Shown here piece after piece: positions 8,393 through 20,245 of a stretch of DNA of 64,000 nucleotides. Position 1 is the first letter of the stretch. Each line of letters opens with the position of its first letter. The stretch covers positions 109,893 to 173,892 of the forward strand of contig NZ_MUKN01000001.1 of assembly GCF_001995175.1 (NCBI RefSeq), read 5' to 3'. A program made the translations under genes and the position numbers. Under the pieces are notes generated by a model. The model was not told where the DNA came from, ran no database searches, and was given only the letters and a program-made list of their open reading frames with translations. The DNA comes from Rathayibacter rhapontici. Lineage in GTDB: Bacteria; Actinomycetota; Actinomycetes; Actinomycetales; Microbacteriaceae.

Positions 8393-10062
8393 TGGGCACG
8401 CTGCTCGCCGTCCTCCAGGTCGCCACGGTCGGCCTCGCCCTCGCGCTCGTGCACCGCCCGCTGGGCGACGGCATGGCGCGCCTCTACTCCTCGAGCCGCG
8501 ACCTCGCCCTCGAGCGCGGTCTCTACCGCGTGATCGGGGTCGACTCCTCGTCGGAGCAGAGCTGGCGCGCGTACCTGCGCGCCGTGCTCGCCTTCTCGCT
8601 GATCGGCGTGCTCCTGCTCTACGGGATGCAGCGCCTGCAGGCCGTGCTGCCCGGCTCGCCCGGGCTGCCCGCCGTGCCGGAGGGGGTCGCGTTCAACACC
8701 GCGATCTCGTTCGTCACCAACACGAACTGGCAGTCGTACTCGCCGGAGCTCACCCTCGGCCACACGGTGCAGCTCGCCGGTCTCGCGGTGCAGAACTTCG
8801 TCTCGGCCGCGGTCGGCCTGGCCGTCGCGGTGGCGCTGATCCGCGGGTTCGCGCGGCGCTCCTCCGGCACGCTCGGCAACTTCTGGGTCGACCTGACCCG
8901 CGGAGTGCTGCGCCTGCTGCTGCCGCTGTCGATCGTGGCCGCGATCGTGCTGGTCGCGGGCGGCGTGGTGCAGAACCTCGCGGCCCCGCTCGAGGTCGAG
9001 ACGCTGACGGGCGGCGCGCAGAGCATCCCGGGCGGCATGGTCGCGTCGCAGGAGGCGATCAAGATGCTGGGGACGAACGGCGGCGGGTACTTCAACGCGA
9101 ACTCCGCGCATCCGTTCGAGAACCCCTCGGCCTGGACGAATCTCCTGCAGATCGTGCTCATGCTGGCGATCCCGTTCAGCCTGCCGCGCACCTTCGGGCG
9201 GATGGTCGGCGACGTGCGGCAGGGCCGCGCGATCCTCGCCGCCATGGCGGTGGTCTTCACCGTGTCGCTCGGCGCCTTCACCGCGCTCGAGCTGGCCGGC
9301 GGCGGGTCGGCGGCGCAGGCCGCGGGAGCCGCGATGGAGGGCAAGGAGACCCGCTTCGGCATCGCCGGGTCGACGCTGTTCGGCAGCGCGAGCACGCTCA
9401 CCTCGACCGGCGCGGTGAACTCGATGCACGACTCCGCCACGGCGCTCGGCGGCATGATGCCGATGCTGAACATGATGCTCGGCGAGGTCGCGCCGGGCGG
9501 CGTCGGCTCGGGGCTCTACGGGATGCTCGTGCTCGCGATCCTCGCCGTGTTCGTGGGCGGGCTGCTGGTCGGCCGCACTCCGGAGTACCTGGGCAAGAAG
9601 CTCGGGCAGCGCGAGATCACGCTCGCGAGCCTGTACATCCTGGTCACCCCGACGCTGGTGCTCACCGGCACCGCGCTGAGCTTCGCGATCCCGGGGGTGC
9701 GGGAGGACGTCGAGAGCACGTCGATCCTGAGCCCCGGCCTGCACGGCCTGTCGGAGGTGCTCTACGCCTTCACCTCTGCCGCGAACAACAACGGCTCGGC
9801 GTTCGCGGGGCTCACGGCGAGCACTCCGTGGCTGAACACGGCTCTCGGAGTCGCGATGCTGCTCGGCCGCTTCCTGCCCATCGTGCTGGTCCTCGCGCTC
9901 GCCGGATCGCTCGCCGCGCAGAAGGCGGTGCCCGCGAGCGCGGGCACCCTGCCCACCGCGCGGCCGCAGTTCGTCGGCCTCCTCGTGGGAGTGACGATCG
10001 TCGTCACCGCCCTCACCTACTTCCCCGTACTCGCGCTGGGACCCCTGGCGGAAGGGCTCTGA
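8392..10062 (+). CDS. kdpA: KdpA, potassium-binding channel-like subunit
   Basis: A 556-aa polytopic membrane protein, usual length for KdpA. It carries the selectivity-loop signatures [11 protein letters not shown] near residue 108, [20 protein letters not shown] near 225 and [18 protein letters not shown] near 340. It binds K+ at the extracellular side and passes it to KdpB. The ATG overlaps the kdpF stop. KdpB begins 3 bases after its stop. Confidence 0.96.
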   Translation: MGTLLAVLQVATVGLALALVHRPLGDGMARLYSSSRDLALERGLYRVIGVDSSSEQSWRAYLRAVLAFSLIGVLLLYGMQRLQAVLPGSPGLPAVPEGVAFNTAISFVTNTNWQSYSPELTLGHTVQLAGLAVQNFVSAAVGLAVAVALIRGFARRSSGTLGNFWVDLTRGVLRLLLPLSIVAAIVLVAGGVVQNLAAPLEVETLTGGAQSIPGGMVASQEAIKMLGTNGGGYFNANSAHPFENPSAWTNLLQIVLMLAIPFSLPRTFGRMVGDVRQGRAILAAMAVVFTVSLGAFTALELAGGGSAAQAAGAAMEGKETRFGIAGSTLFGSASTLTSTGAVNSMHDSATALGGMMPMLNMMLGEVAPGGVGSGLYGMLVLAILAVFVGGLLVGRTPEYLGKKLGQREITLASLYILVTPTLVLTGTALSFAIPGVREDVESTSILSPGLHGLSEVLYAFTSAANNNGSAFAGLTASTPWLNTALGVAMLLGRFLPIVLVLALAGSLAAQKAVPASAGTLPTARPQFVGLLVGVTIVVTALTYFPVLALGPLAEGL

Positions 10063-10064
10063 TC

Positions 10065-12209
<2,145 letters not shown>

Positions 12210-12218
12210 CGGACCCGT

Positions 12219-12274
12219 CCGCGGGACGCCCCAGCACATGCCTCTTCGGGCATGCCTCGAGGGACGTCCCGCGG
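12219..12274 (+). terminator. hairpin between kdpB and kdpC
   Basis: Outer arms CCGCGGGACG (12219-12228) and CGTCCCGCGG (12265-12274) pair perfectly. An inner stem CATGCC/GGGCATG with loop TCTTC (about 12238-12255) stacks inside. Kdp subunits are normally encoded with little spacing, so this may be an attenuator or processing site that lowers kdpC and kdpDE expression. Confidence 0.7.
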
Positions 12275-12308
12275 GAACCCTCCCACTGCTTCTGGAAGAA
12301 GAGAGACC

Positions 12309-12890
12309 ATGACCCTCCGCACCTACTCCGTCGCCCTGCGCGCGATGATCGCGATGACCGCGGTCCTCGGGCTCGGCTATCCGCTCGTCGTCCTCGGCGT
12401 CGGGCAGCTCGCCCTGCCCGCCCAGGCGAACGGCTCGCTCGTGTCCGCCGACGGCCGGGTGGTCGGCTCGACGCTGATCGGCCAGTCCTCCACCGACGCC
12501 GCGGGCGCCCCGCTGCCGGAGTGGTTCCAGTCGCGGCCGTCCGCGGCGGGCTACGACGCGGGTGCCTCCGGCGGCAGCAACCTCGGACCCGAGAACGCCG
12601 AGCTCGTCGCCTCGATCCAGGAGCGCCGCGCCGCGATCGCCGCGGTCGAGGGCGTCGACCCGGCCGAGGTGCCCGCCGACGCGCTGACCGCCTCCGCCTC
12701 GGGCCTGGATCCCGACATCAGCCCGGAGTACGCCCTGCTGCAGGCGGCCCGCGTCGCTCTGGCCCGCGGACTCGCGGTGGAGGACGTGCGCGCGCTCGTC
12801 GGGAACGCGGTGCAGCCGCGCGAGCTCGGGTATCTCGGCGAGGAGACCGTGAACGTGCTCGAGCTGAATCTCGCGCTGGCCCGGCTGTGA
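12309..12890 (+). CDS. kdpC: KdpC, potassium-transporting ATPase subunit
   Basis: A 193-aa protein with one N-terminal membrane helix (about residues 11-32) and a periplasmic-type domain. The conserved GSTLIGQ, FQSRPSAA, SGGSNLGPEN and LDPDISPEYALLQAARVA motifs are all present. KdpC increases ATP affinity of the complex. AAGAGAGACC precedes the ATG. Confidence 0.95.
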   Translation: MTLRTYSVALRAMIAMTAVLGLGYPLVVLGVGQLALPAQANGSLVSADGRVVGSTLIGQSSTDAAGAPLPEWFQSRPSAAGYDAGASGGSNLGPENAELVASIQERRAAIAAVEGVDPAEVPADALTASASGLDPDISPEYALLQAARVALARGLAVEDVRALVGNAVQPRELGYLGEETVNVLELNLALARL

Positions 12891-13002
12891 CGCGGTGCCG
12901 GCCGGACGAGCGGCTCCTCCGCACCCCACCCCCGGCTCGTAGAATCGCGAGCGGCCCGCCTCCCGCGCGCCGGTCCTGCGAGCCGAGGGTGAGGCCAGGA
13001 GC

Positions 13003-15489
13003 ATGACGAAGGGCCGCCTGCGCGTGCTGCTGGGTGCGGCGCCCGGCGTCGGCAAGACCTACTCGATGCTCGAGGAGGGCCGCCGGCTCGCCGACGAGGG
13101 CCGCGACGTCGTGGTCGCCGTGGTCGAGACGCACGGCCGCTCCGCCACCGCCGCCGTACTCGAGGGCCTCGAGGTCGTGCCGCGCCGCCGCGTCGAGCAC
13201 CGCGGAGTCGCGCTCGAGGAGATGGACCTGGACGCGGTCCTCGCCCGCCGCCCCGACATCGCCCTGGTCGACGAGCTCGCGCACACGAACGCCCCCGGCT
13301 CGCGCCACGACAAGCGCTGGCAGGACGTCCGGACGCTGCTGGACGCCGGCATCACCGTGTTCTCGACGGTCAACATCCAGCACATCGAGTCGCTCAACGA
13401 CGTGGTGCACGCGATCACCGGGGCGCCTCAGCGCGAGACGATCCCGGATGCGGTGCTGCGCGCCGCCGACCAGATCGAGGTGGTCGATCTCGCTCCGCAG
13501 GCCCTGCGCGACCGCCTCGCCGACGGCCGCGTCTACCCGCCCGAGCGCATCGACGCGGCGCTCTCGAACTACTTCCGCCTCGGCAACCTCACGGCGCTGC
13601 GCGAGCTCGCCCTGCTCTGGCTGGCCGACGAGGTCGACAGCGCGCTCCGCGACTACCGCGTCGAGCAGGGCATCGACAGCACATGGGAGGCGCGCGAGCG
13701 CGTCGTCGTGACGCTCACCGGAGGGCCGGAGGGCGAGACCCTGCTGCGGCGCGGGGCGCGGATCGCGGCGCGCTCCTCCGGGGGCGACCTGCTGGCGGTG
13801 CACGTGGTGTCGCCCGACGGGCTGCGGTCGCCGCGCCCCGACCTGCTCGAGGCGCAGCGCGCGCTGGTCGAGTCGCTCGGCGGCAGCTACCACCAGGTCG
13901 TCGGCGAGGACGTGCCGCGCGCGCTGGTCGAGTTCGCCCGCTCGGTCAACGCCACTCAGCTCGTGCTGGGCGTCAGCCGCCGCAGCAGGCTCGCCGCGGC
14001 CCTGACCCCGGGCATCGGCGCGACCGTCATCCGCGAGTCCGGCAACATCGACGTCCACATCGTCAGCCACTCGGCGGCGGGGAGGAGCGCCCTGCTGCCC
14101 CGGCGCGCGGGCGCGCTGACCCTGCGGCGCCGGCTGGCCGGGATGGGCCTCGCCCTCGTCGGCGGGCCGCTGCTCACCTGGCTGCTGTCGATGCTGCGGA
14201 ACGACGAGTCGATCACGAGCGACGTGCTCTCGTACCAGCTGCTCGTGGTGCTCGTGGCGCTGATCGGAGGGATCTGGCCGGCGCTGTTCGCGGCCGTGCT
14301 CTCGGGGCTCACGCTCGACTTCTTCTTCGTCGATCCGCTCTACACGATCACGGTCGACGAGCCGCTGCACGCGCTCGCCCTCGCGCTCTACGTGGTGAAC
14401 GCGGTGCTGGTCAGCTCGGTCGTCGACCGGGCCGCGCGGCGCTCGCGGGCGGCGGAGCGGTCGGGCGCCGAGGCCGAGATGCTCGCGACGATCGCGGGCG
14501 GGGTGATCCGCGGGCAGGGCGCCGTGCAGGCGATCCTCGAGCGCGCGCGCGAGGCGTTCGGGCTCACCGGCGTGCGGCTCGTGCGCGACGGAGCGGTCGT
14601 GGCCGTCGACGGGGAGCCGCAGGAGGATCCGGTGGCGGTGCCCGTCGGGCGCAGCGCCGTGCTCGAGCTGCACGGCCGCGAGCTCGAGGCGAGCGAGCGG
14701 CGGCTGCTGCAGGTGATCGCGGCGCAGCTCGACTCCGTCCTCGAGAACGCGGCGCTGACCGAGACGGCGAGCGAGCTCGCTCCGCTGGCCGAGACCGACC
14801 GGGTGCGCAGCGCCCTGCTGTCGGCGGTCAGCCACGACCTGCGCCGCCCGCTCGCCGCCGCGACGGCCGCCGTGAGCGGGCTGCGCTCGCCTGACATCGC
14901 GTGGAGCGATCGCGACCGGCAGGAGCTGCTCGCCACCGCCGACGAGAGCCTGACCGTGCTGGCCGCGCTCGTCACCGACCTGCTCGACGTCACACGGCTC
15001 GAGGCGGGCGCGCTCGCCGTGGCGCTCGCTCCGCTGGACGCGGCCGACGTGGTGCTGCCGGCGCTGGACGAGCTCGGACTCGGACCCGGCGAGGTCGACC
15101 TCGACCTCGATCTCGACGGGCCCGCGATGCTCGCCGACGCGGGGCTGCTGCAGCGCGTCGTCGTGAACCTGCTGGCCAACGCCGCCCGCTACGCGCCTCC
15201 CGGGACCCGGGTGCGCATCGCGACGAGCGCGTTCGGCGGCTCCGGGCAGATCCGGATCGTCGACCACGGACCGGGTGTCGCCCCCGAGCGCCGGGAGCAG
15301 ATCTTCGTGCCGTTCCAGCGCCTGGGCGACGACGACAACCTGACGGGGCTGGGCCTGGGACTCGCCCTGTCGAAGGGGTTCACCGAGGGCATGGGCGGCA
15401 CACTCGAGACCGAGGACACGCCGGGAGGCGGACTGACCATGGTGGTGACGCTGCCGCTGGCGTCGACCACCACCGAGGGGGACGCGTGA
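13003..15489 (+). CDS. kdpD: KdpD, sensor histidine kinase for potassium limitation
   Basis: An 828-aa protein with full KdpD architecture. Residues 1-210 are the KdpD domain with Walker A-like GAAPGVGKTYSM. A universal-stress-protein domain follows (about 225-355), then four membrane helices of DUF4118 (about 375-480), a GAF-like segment and the kinase core. The phosphorylated histidine is H611 in SHDLRRPLAA; the N-box reads NLLANAARYAPPG. It phosphorylates KdpE. It starts 112 bases after kdpC with GAGG-like sequence upstream and overlaps kdpE by GTGA. Confidence 0.95.
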   Translation: MTKGRLRVLLGAAPGVGKTYSMLEEGRRLADEGRDVVVAVVETHGRSATAAVLEGLEVVPRRRVEHRGVALEEMDLDAVLARRPDIALVDELAHTNAPGSRHDKRWQDVRTLLDAGITVFSTVNIQHIESLNDVVHAITGAPQRETIPDAVLRAADQIEVVDLAPQALRDRLADGRVYPPERIDAALSNYFRLGNLTALRELALLWLADEVDSALRDYRVEQGIDSTWEARERVVVTLTGGPEGETLLRRGARIAARSSGGDLLAVHVVSPDGLRSPRPDLLEAQRALVESLGGSYHQVVGEDVPRALVEFARSVNATQLVLGVSRRSRLAAALTPGIGATVIRESGNIDVHIVSHSAAGRSALLPRRAGALTLRRRLAGMGLALVGGPLLTWLLSMLRNDESITSDVLSYQLLVVLVALIGGIWPALFAAVLSGLTLDFFFVDPLYTITVDEPLHALALALYVVNAVLVSSVVDRAARRSRAAERSGAEAEMLATIAGGVIRGQGAVQAILERAREAFGLTGVRLVRDGAVVAVDGEPQEDPVAVPVGRSAVLELHGRELEASERRLLQVIAAQLDSVLENAALTETASELAPLAETDRVRSALLSAVSHDLRRPLAAATAAVSGLRSPDIAWSDRDRQELLATADESLTVLAALVTDLLDVTRLEAGALAVALAPLDAADVVLPALDELGLGPGEVDLDLDLDGPAMLADAGLLQRVVVNLLANAARYAPPGTRVRIATSAFGGSGQIRIVDHGPGVAPERREQIFVPFQRLGDDDNLTGLGLGLALSKGFTEGMGGTLETEDTPGGGLTMVVTLPLASTTTEGDA

Positions 15490-16163
15490 AGATCCTGATC
15501 GCCGACGACGACCCGCAGATCCTGCGGGCCCTGCGCATCACGCTCACGGCGCGCGGCTACGAGGTCGTGACCGCGGGCGACGGCACGGAGGCGGTCAACC
15601 GGGCCGTGGACGAGCATCCGGACCTCTACATGCTCGATCTGGGCATGCCGCGGCTGGACGGGGTCGAGGTGATCCACGCGCTGCGCGGCTGGACGAGCGC
15701 GCCGATCCTCGTGGTGTCGGGGCGGACGGGCGCCGCCGACAAGGTCGACGCGCTCGACGCCGGAGCCGACGACTACGTGACGAAGCCGTTCTCGATGGAC
15801 GAGGTGCTCGCGCGCATCCGGGCCCTCTCGCGGCGCGTGCAGCCGGCCGACGGCGAGCCGCTCGTGGTCATCGGCGAGGTGACGATCGACCTGGTCGCGA
15901 AGAGCGCGACGCGGGCGGGGGCCTCGGTGCGGCTCACCCCGACGGAGTGGCAGGTGCTCGAGATCCTGGTGCGGAACGCGGGCAGGCTGGTCACGCGCCG
16001 CTCGCTGCTGGACGAGATCTGGGGGCCGACCCACGTCACCGACACCGGCTACCTGCGCCTCTACCTGGCGCAGCTGCGCAAGAAGCTCGAGCCCGACCCG
16101 TCGCACCCGCGGTACCTGCTGACGGAGGCGGGGATGGGCTACCGGTTCGTGCCGGGGGCCTGA
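15486..16163 (+). CDS. kdpE: KdpE, OmpR-family response regulator
   Basis: A 225-aa regulator. The receiver domain has acidic residues ADDD at 6-9, phospho-acceptor D51 (LYMLDLGMPRLDG) and K100 (YVTKPF). The C-terminal winged helix contains RLTPTEWQVLEILVRNAGRL. It should activate kdp transcription when K+ is low; the 16-base repeats at 7961-8079 are candidate sites. GTG start overlaps the kdpD stop. Confidence 0.95.
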   Translation: MKILIADDDPQILRALRITLTARGYEVVTAGDGTEAVNRAVDEHPDLYMLDLGMPRLDGVEVIHALRGWTSAPILVVSGRTGAADKVDALDAGADDYVTKPFSMDEVLARIRALSRRVQPADGEPLVVIGEVTIDLVAKSATRAGASVRLTPTEWQVLEILVRNAGRLVTRRSLLDEIWGPTHVTDTGYLRLYLAQLRKKLEPDPSHPRYLLTEAGMGYRFVPGA

Positions 16164-16215
16164 GGGGATGAGGGGTCTCCGGGGAGACGTCGCCTTGGGG
16201 TGAGGCCTGGAGTTC

Positions 16216-16338
16216 GCTGATCGAGTAGCCCGCGCAGCGGGCGTATCGAGATCCACCCTCTCCCGAGGGCGGGGGCGGACGACCGGCCTGCTGGAACCAG
16301 TGGGTCTCGATACGCCCCTGCGGGGCTACTCGACCAGC
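16216..16338. repeat. REP-like palindromic repeat pair, cluster 1
   Basis: Two units face each other after kdpE. The inverted unit spans 16216-16254 (GCTGATCGAGTAGCC to GTATCGAGATCC). The direct unit spans 16302-16338 (GGGTCTCGATACGCC to GGCTACTCGACCAGC). Each unit is itself an imperfect palindrome around GCGCAGCGGGC or CCTGCGGGG. The same units recur at 29.5 and 32.5 kb. They can also act as the kdp terminator. Confidence 0.85.
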
Positions 16339-16443
16339 AAGGCTCCCGGAGTTAGCGGGCTCGCCCTCTGCACGGGCTGCTCGATCAGTGAATGACGAGT
16401 GCGGGCGGAGGACAATGGAGGGACCCCAGCGAAGGAGACCACC

Positions 16444-16911
16444 GTGGATCAGCCGCGCATGAACGTCGAGTCGTTCAACCTCGACCACCGCACCGTCGCC
16501 GCGCCGTACGTGCGCCTCGCCGACGCGAAGACCCTGCCGGGCGGCAGCCGGCTCGTGAAGTACGACGTGCGGTTCACCCAGCCCAACCGCGCCCACCTCG
16601 AGATGCCGACCGTGCACTCGCTCGAGCACCTCTTCGCCGAGAAGTCGCGGAACCACTCCGATCGCGTGGTCGACTTCTCGCCGATGGGCTGCCAGACCGG
16701 CTTCTACCTGATCCTGTCGGGCGAGCCGGAGCTGACCGAGGTGCTCTCGCTCGTCGAGGACACCCTCCGCGACATCACCGAGGCCGACGAGGTGCCCGCC
16801 GCGAACGAGACGCAGTGCGGCTGGGGCGCGAACCACTCACTCGAGGGCGCGCAGGAGGCGGCGCGCACGTTCCTCGCGCAGCGCGACGAGTGGGAGACGG
16901 TGACCGCGTGA
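16444..16911 (+). CDS. luxS: LuxS, S-ribosylhomocysteine lyase
   Basis: A 155-aa enzyme that splits S-ribosylhomocysteine into homocysteine and DPD, the AI-2 precursor. The metal ligands are visible: H58 and H62 in [14 protein letters not shown] and C125 in QCGWGANHS. Length is usual. GTG start has AAGGAG eight bases upstream. It overlaps the nucleosidase gene by GTGA, giving the two consecutive steps of S-adenosylhomocysteine recycling in one operon. Confidence 0.96.
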   Translation: MDQPRMNVESFNLDHRTVAAPYVRLADAKTLPGGSRLVKYDVRFTQPNRAHLEMPTVHSLEHLFAEKSRNHSDRVVDFSPMGCQTGFYLILSGEPELTEVLSLVEDTLRDITEADEVPAANETQCGWGANHSLEGAQEAARTFLAQRDEWETVTA

Positions 16912-17603
16912 GCGACGCGATCGTCCTGGTGGCGATGGACGAGGAGGCGGAGCCGTTCCTCGCGAGGGCCGAGCGCGCCTCCGAGCCGCGGATCGTCGGC
17001 AACGCGCTGCAGTACGACCTCGAGATCGACGGCGGGGCCGTGCTGCTGGTCCGCACGGGCGTGGGTCTCGTGAACGCGGCGGGCGGACTGACGGCGGCGG
17101 TCCTCCAGGACCCGTCACCGCTCGTGATCAGTGCCGGATCGGCCGGGGGGCTGGGCGCGGACGTGCGGGTCGGCGACGTGGTCGTCGGCGACGAGTACGT
17201 GCAGACGGACGCCGACGCGCGGGCCTTCGGCTACGCGCTCGGACAGGTGCCCGGCATGCCGGCGCGCTACTCCGGGCACGCTCCCGCCCTGGCGGCCGAG
17301 CTGGTCGCCGAGGTGCCGGGCGGCGCGGTCACGGTGCGCCGCGGGCTGATCGTGTCGGGCGACGTGTTCGTCTCGGGCGACCACGTCGAGCGGGTGCTCG
17401 GGGCGTTCCCCGCGGCGCTGGCGACCGACATGGAGTCGGTCTCGCTCGCGCAGACGGCGCACGTGCACGGGGTGCCGTTCGTGTCGGTCCGCGGGATCTC
17501 GGACCTGTGCGCTCCGGGGCAGTTCGAGGCGCACGTCGACGACGCGGCGGATCGCTCGGCGGTCGTCGTGCTGGCGCTGCTCCGGGCTCTGCGCGCGGCC
17601 TGA
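16908..17603 (+). CDS. mtnN: MTA/SAH nucleosidase
   Basis: A 231-aa phosphorylase-fold nucleosidase (PNP/UDP family). It shows the [10 protein letters not shown] start, [19 protein letters not shown], the MESVSLAQ nucleoside-binding segment (DMESVS) and the RGISDLC motif with the catalytic Asp. It removes adenine from S-adenosylhomocysteine or methylthioadenosine, making the substrate for LuxS encoded just upstream. The overlap with luxS supports a shared transcript. Confidence 0.92.
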   Translation: MSDAIVLVAMDEEAEPFLARAERASEPRIVGNALQYDLEIDGGAVLLVRTGVGLVNAAGGLTAAVLQDPSPLVISAGSAGGLGADVRVGDVVVGDEYVQTDADARAFGYALGQVPGMPARYSGHAPALAAELVAEVPGGAVTVRRGLIVSGDVFVSGDHVERVLGAFPAALATDMESVSLAQTAHVHGVPFVSVRGISDLCAPGQFEAHVDDAADRSAVVVLALLRALRAA

Positions 17604-17695
17604 TCGGGCGCCGCTCGCGGCCCGGCGCCGTCCGGGGTCCGGGCGGGCAGCGGGCCCGTTGGGCGCCCACTCGACCGGGCGGCCGGCGCCGAGGG

Positions 17696-17740
17696 GACGC
17701 GGAACGGGGCCCGCGCCGTCCGCAGGGCCCCGTCCGCGTC
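17696..17740. terminator. bidirectional terminator hairpin
   Basis: Arms GACGCGG-A-ACGGGGCCC and GGGCCCCGT-C-CGCGTC form a stem of about 16 pairs with one mismatch. It lies between the convergent mtnN (plus) and the small minus-strand gene. Confidence 0.75.
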
Positions 17741-17755
17741 GAGTCGGCGGAGCGG

Positions 17756-17938
17756 CTACTCGTCGCCGATGCGCTGGTCGGCGGCCTTCTCGGCGCCGTC
17801 GATCTGTCCGTCGAACTTCCCGCCCGAGGCCTTGCCCGCGGCGTCGCCGGCCTTGTCGAGACCCTGGTCGGTCATCTTCTCGCCCTTGTCGCTGCTCGCG
17901 AAGTCCTTGGCCTTGTCGCCGAGTCCACCGAGGTCCAT
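17756..17938 (-). CDS. Rv0909-family (MT0933-like) small antitoxin-like protein
   Basis: A 60-aa hydrophilic protein starting MDLGGLGDKAKDFASSDKGE with a Lys/Asp/Gly/Ala-rich helical remainder (DQGLDKAGDAAGKASGGK). This matches PF14013, named after a mycobacterial antitoxin, a small family widespread in actinobacteria, often without a toxin beside it. No toxin gene is adjacent here, so an antitoxin role is not supported. CGGAAGGAACG precedes the ATG. Confidence 0.75.
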   Translation of the reverse strand: MDLGGLGDKAKDFASSDKGEKMTDQGLDKAGDAAGKASGGKFDGQIDGAEKAADQRIGDE

Positions 17939-18050
17939 GGTCGTTCCTTCCGTCGAAGAGCGCCCGCCGGTCGGCGGGGCCGGTGCCAGTCTGCGCCCGC
18001 CCGGGAGGCGCGCCCCAGGGGTTGCCGCGGTTCCGTCCGCGGGTGCATCC

Positions 18051-19286
18051 TCAGCGCCGCGGGCGCAGCGCGCGGGGAGCCGCCGCGACCGCCGCGGCGA
18101 CGACGACCGCCACCGCCAGCATCGCCGGGCGGACGCCCAGCGGCACCGCGAGCGCGCCGATCGCGGGCGGACCGGCGATGTTCGCGACCGAGGACAGCGA
18201 CGTGACCGCCGCGACGCGCGAGGGTCCGTCGATCGGATCCGCCGCGGCCGCCGCGATGCCGATCGGCACCGCCAGAGCCGACCCGGCTCCCCAGAGCGCG
18301 AGCCCCGCCAGCGCCGCAGGGTACCCCGGAGCGAGCACGAACAGCGCGATGCCGGCGACGGCCGCCGCGCACGACAGCGTCAGCACCCGCACCCGCCCGA
18401 GCCGGTCGATCAGCGGCCCGCCGGTCAGCCGCAGCACGGTCTGCGCGACGAGGAACACGGTGATGCCGAGGGAGGCGTCGGCCTCGGTCACTCCGAACGC
18501 GTCGACCACGGCGACCGCCGACCAGTTGGTGGCCGTGCCCTCCGACAGGGCGGCCGCGAACACGATCAGCCCGAGCAGCAGCACCTGCGGATGCGTCCAG
18601 ACGCCGAGTCCGAAGCGGCGGCTCCCGCGCGGCACGACCGGCACGGGTCCGCTCTGCACGAGCGCCGCGGCGCGGGCGGCGAGGGCCGAGCGGCGCTCGT
18701 GGGCGAGCGAAGCGGCGAGCGGAGCGACGTGGCGGCCGATGCCCCACCGCACCACGACCGCCGCGACGGCGAGGGCGACGAACTGCGCGGCCGGCGGCAC
18801 TCCGGCGGCCGAGGACGCTCCTCCGAGCAGCGCGCCCAGTGCCGATCCGATCGAGTAGCCCGCGTGGAACTGCGGCAGGATCGTGCGCCCGACCCGGCGC
18901 TCGCTGCCAGCGGCGAGGATCGACTGCGGCACGTTGGTCAGCGCGAACGCCACTCCGTGCACCGCGTTGCCGACGAGCAGCAGCGGCACCTGCCCGAGCA
19001 GCAGCGCGACGGTGAGCAGCGTGTAGGCCGCAGCGAAGACGAGCGTGGCCAGGCGGTAGGTGGGCAGCGCGCCGAGGCGGGCGACGAGCCGACCGGCGAC
19101 GGGGACGGTCAGCAGGGTGCCGATCGCGCCGGCGGTGAGCAGGACGCCGAGCCCCGCGGCATCGAGGTCGACCGCGGCACGGATGCCCGGCAGCCGCGCG
19201 GTCCAGCTCGCGAGCGCGAACCCGTTGAACGCGTAGGCCAGGGCGACGCCGCGACGGCCGGGTTCGAGGAGCCCGGCCCCTCTCAC
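18051..19286 (-). CDS. MFS transporter
   Basis: A 411-aa membrane protein with about twelve helices (YAFNGFALASWTARLPGIRA at the start). It belongs to the YbjJ/inner-membrane MFS group, often annotated as fucose/sugar-type carriers. It ends the minus-strand arm of the amino-sugar locus, and its GTG overlaps the stop of the kinase gene (GTGA). It may export or import a sugar, but substrate cannot be read from the sequence. Similar architecture appears in the MFS protein at 40412-41632. Confidence 0.82.
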   Translation of the reverse strand: MRGAGLLEPGRRGVALAYAFNGFALASWTARLPGIRAAVDLDAAGLGVLLTAGAIGTLLTVPVAGRLVARLGALPTYRLATLVFAAAYTLLTVALLLGQVPLLLVGNAVHGVAFALTNVPQSILAAGSERRVGRTILPQFHAGYSIGSALGALLGGASSAAGVPPAAQFVALAVAAVVVRWGIGRHVAPLAASLAHERRSALAARAAALVQSGPVPVVPRGSRRFGLGVWTHPQVLLLGLIVFAAALSEGTATNWSAVAVVDAFGVTEADASLGITVFLVAQTVLRLTGGPLIDRLGRVRVLTLSCAAAVAGIALFVLAPGYPAALAGLALWGAGSALAVPIGIAAAAADPIDGPSRVAAVTSLSSVANIAGPPAIGALAVPLGVRPAMLAVAVVVAAAVAAAPRALRPRR

Positions 19287-20245
19287 GGTGCGGGGTGGTG
19301 GCGCTCGTCGGGGGCGGCGCCGGCGAGCACGAGCGCCCCGTCGACGGGAGGCGCGTCGAGCACCTCGAGGCGCACGCCGGGGGCGACCGCGGCCAGGGCG
19401 AGCCGCAGCTCGTGCTGCAGGCGCGGCTGGTTCGTGATCACTCCGCCGGCTGCGACCACGCAGTCGCCCAGAGCACCTCGGGCCAGGAGGGACGCCACGT
19501 TCTGCGCGAGCCGGCGCGCCGCCTCCGTGATCACGTTCAGGGCCACGGCCGAGCCGCGGTCGGCGTGCGCGAAGACGAGCGGAGCGTGGCCGCCCCACTC
19601 CGTCAGCCCCGCGCGCTCGGTGACGGCGAGGGCGAGCTCGGTCAGATCGGGCACCCCGTAGGCGCTCCGCAGCGCCGCGACGAGGGAGTCGTCGCCGAGC
19701 TCGCCGCGATCCGCCCGCACCAGCGCCTCGCGCACGCTCTCGCGGAGCAGCGCGGGCGCACTGCCGAAGTCGCTGAGCAGCCAGCCGTAGCCGTCGGCGG
19801 TGATCGTCGCCCCGGTCGCGGTGCGGCCGACGACCACGGCGCCGGTCCCGACGATCATCTGGAGGCACTCGCCGACCCGGGCCGCGTGGCCCAGCAGCTC
19901 GGCGTCGTTGACGACGCGGACCGGCACGGCGAGCAGCCGCTCGAGCGTGCGTGCGGCGAGCGCGACCTGGGCGGGGGTGTCGCAGCCGTGCATCCCGGCG
20001 GCGAGGGTCGTGCGCTCGTCGAGGCGCACGACGGAGCGGACCAGATCGGCCAGGCGGCCGAGATTGCCCGAGTCCGAGAACAGGGCTCCCGTGCGCCAGC
20101 TCGACGAGGGGACGACGTGGTCGAGCCGGGCGCCGTCGTCGCCGACCGCGGCGACGTGGGTCTTGGTGCCGCCCACGTCGATCCCGATGCGCAGGGCGAG
20201 CGGGGTCGCCGTGCGGACGGCGGCCAGGGGGAGTTCATCGAGCAA
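19283..20245 (-). CDS. N-acetylglucosamine kinase-like protein (BadF/BadG/BcrA ATPase family)
   Basis: A 320-aa ASKHA-fold kinase. Phosphate-binding loop 1 is IGIDVGGTKTHVAAVG, the second loop region IVGTGAVVVGRT, and the adenosine motif VVAAGGVITNQ. The family phosphorylates GlcNAc or glucosamine in the cytoplasm. With NagA and NagB encoded divergently, it would feed GlcNAc-6-phosphate. The start is TTG 20245, which overlaps the ROK gene end by 11 bases; no better in-frame start is apparent. Confidence 0.85.
   Translation of the reverse strand: MLDELPLAAVRTATPLALRIGIDVGGTKTHVAAVGDDGARLDHVVPSSSWRTGALFSDSGNLGRLADLVRSVVRLDERTTLAAGMHGCDTPAQVALAARTLERLLAVPVRVVNDAELLGHAARVGECLQMIVGTGAVVVGRTATGATITADGYGWLLSDFGSAPALLRESVREALVRADRGELGDDSLVAALRSAYGVPDLTELALAVTERAGLTEWGGHAPLVFAHADRGSAVALNVITEAARRLAQNVASLLARGALGDCVVAAGGVITNQPRLQHELRLALAAVAPGVRLEVLDAPPVDGALVLAGAAPDERHHPAP

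Noticed and set aside
16444..17603. A quorum-sensing system based on luxS
   Set aside because: No AI-2 receptor or Lsr importer is visible. The luxS-mtnN operon is sufficiently explained by S-adenosylhomocysteine recycling.
17756..17938. A type II toxin-antitoxin module for the Rv0909-like gene
   Set aside because: No toxin gene lies on either side, and the family name alone is not evidence.
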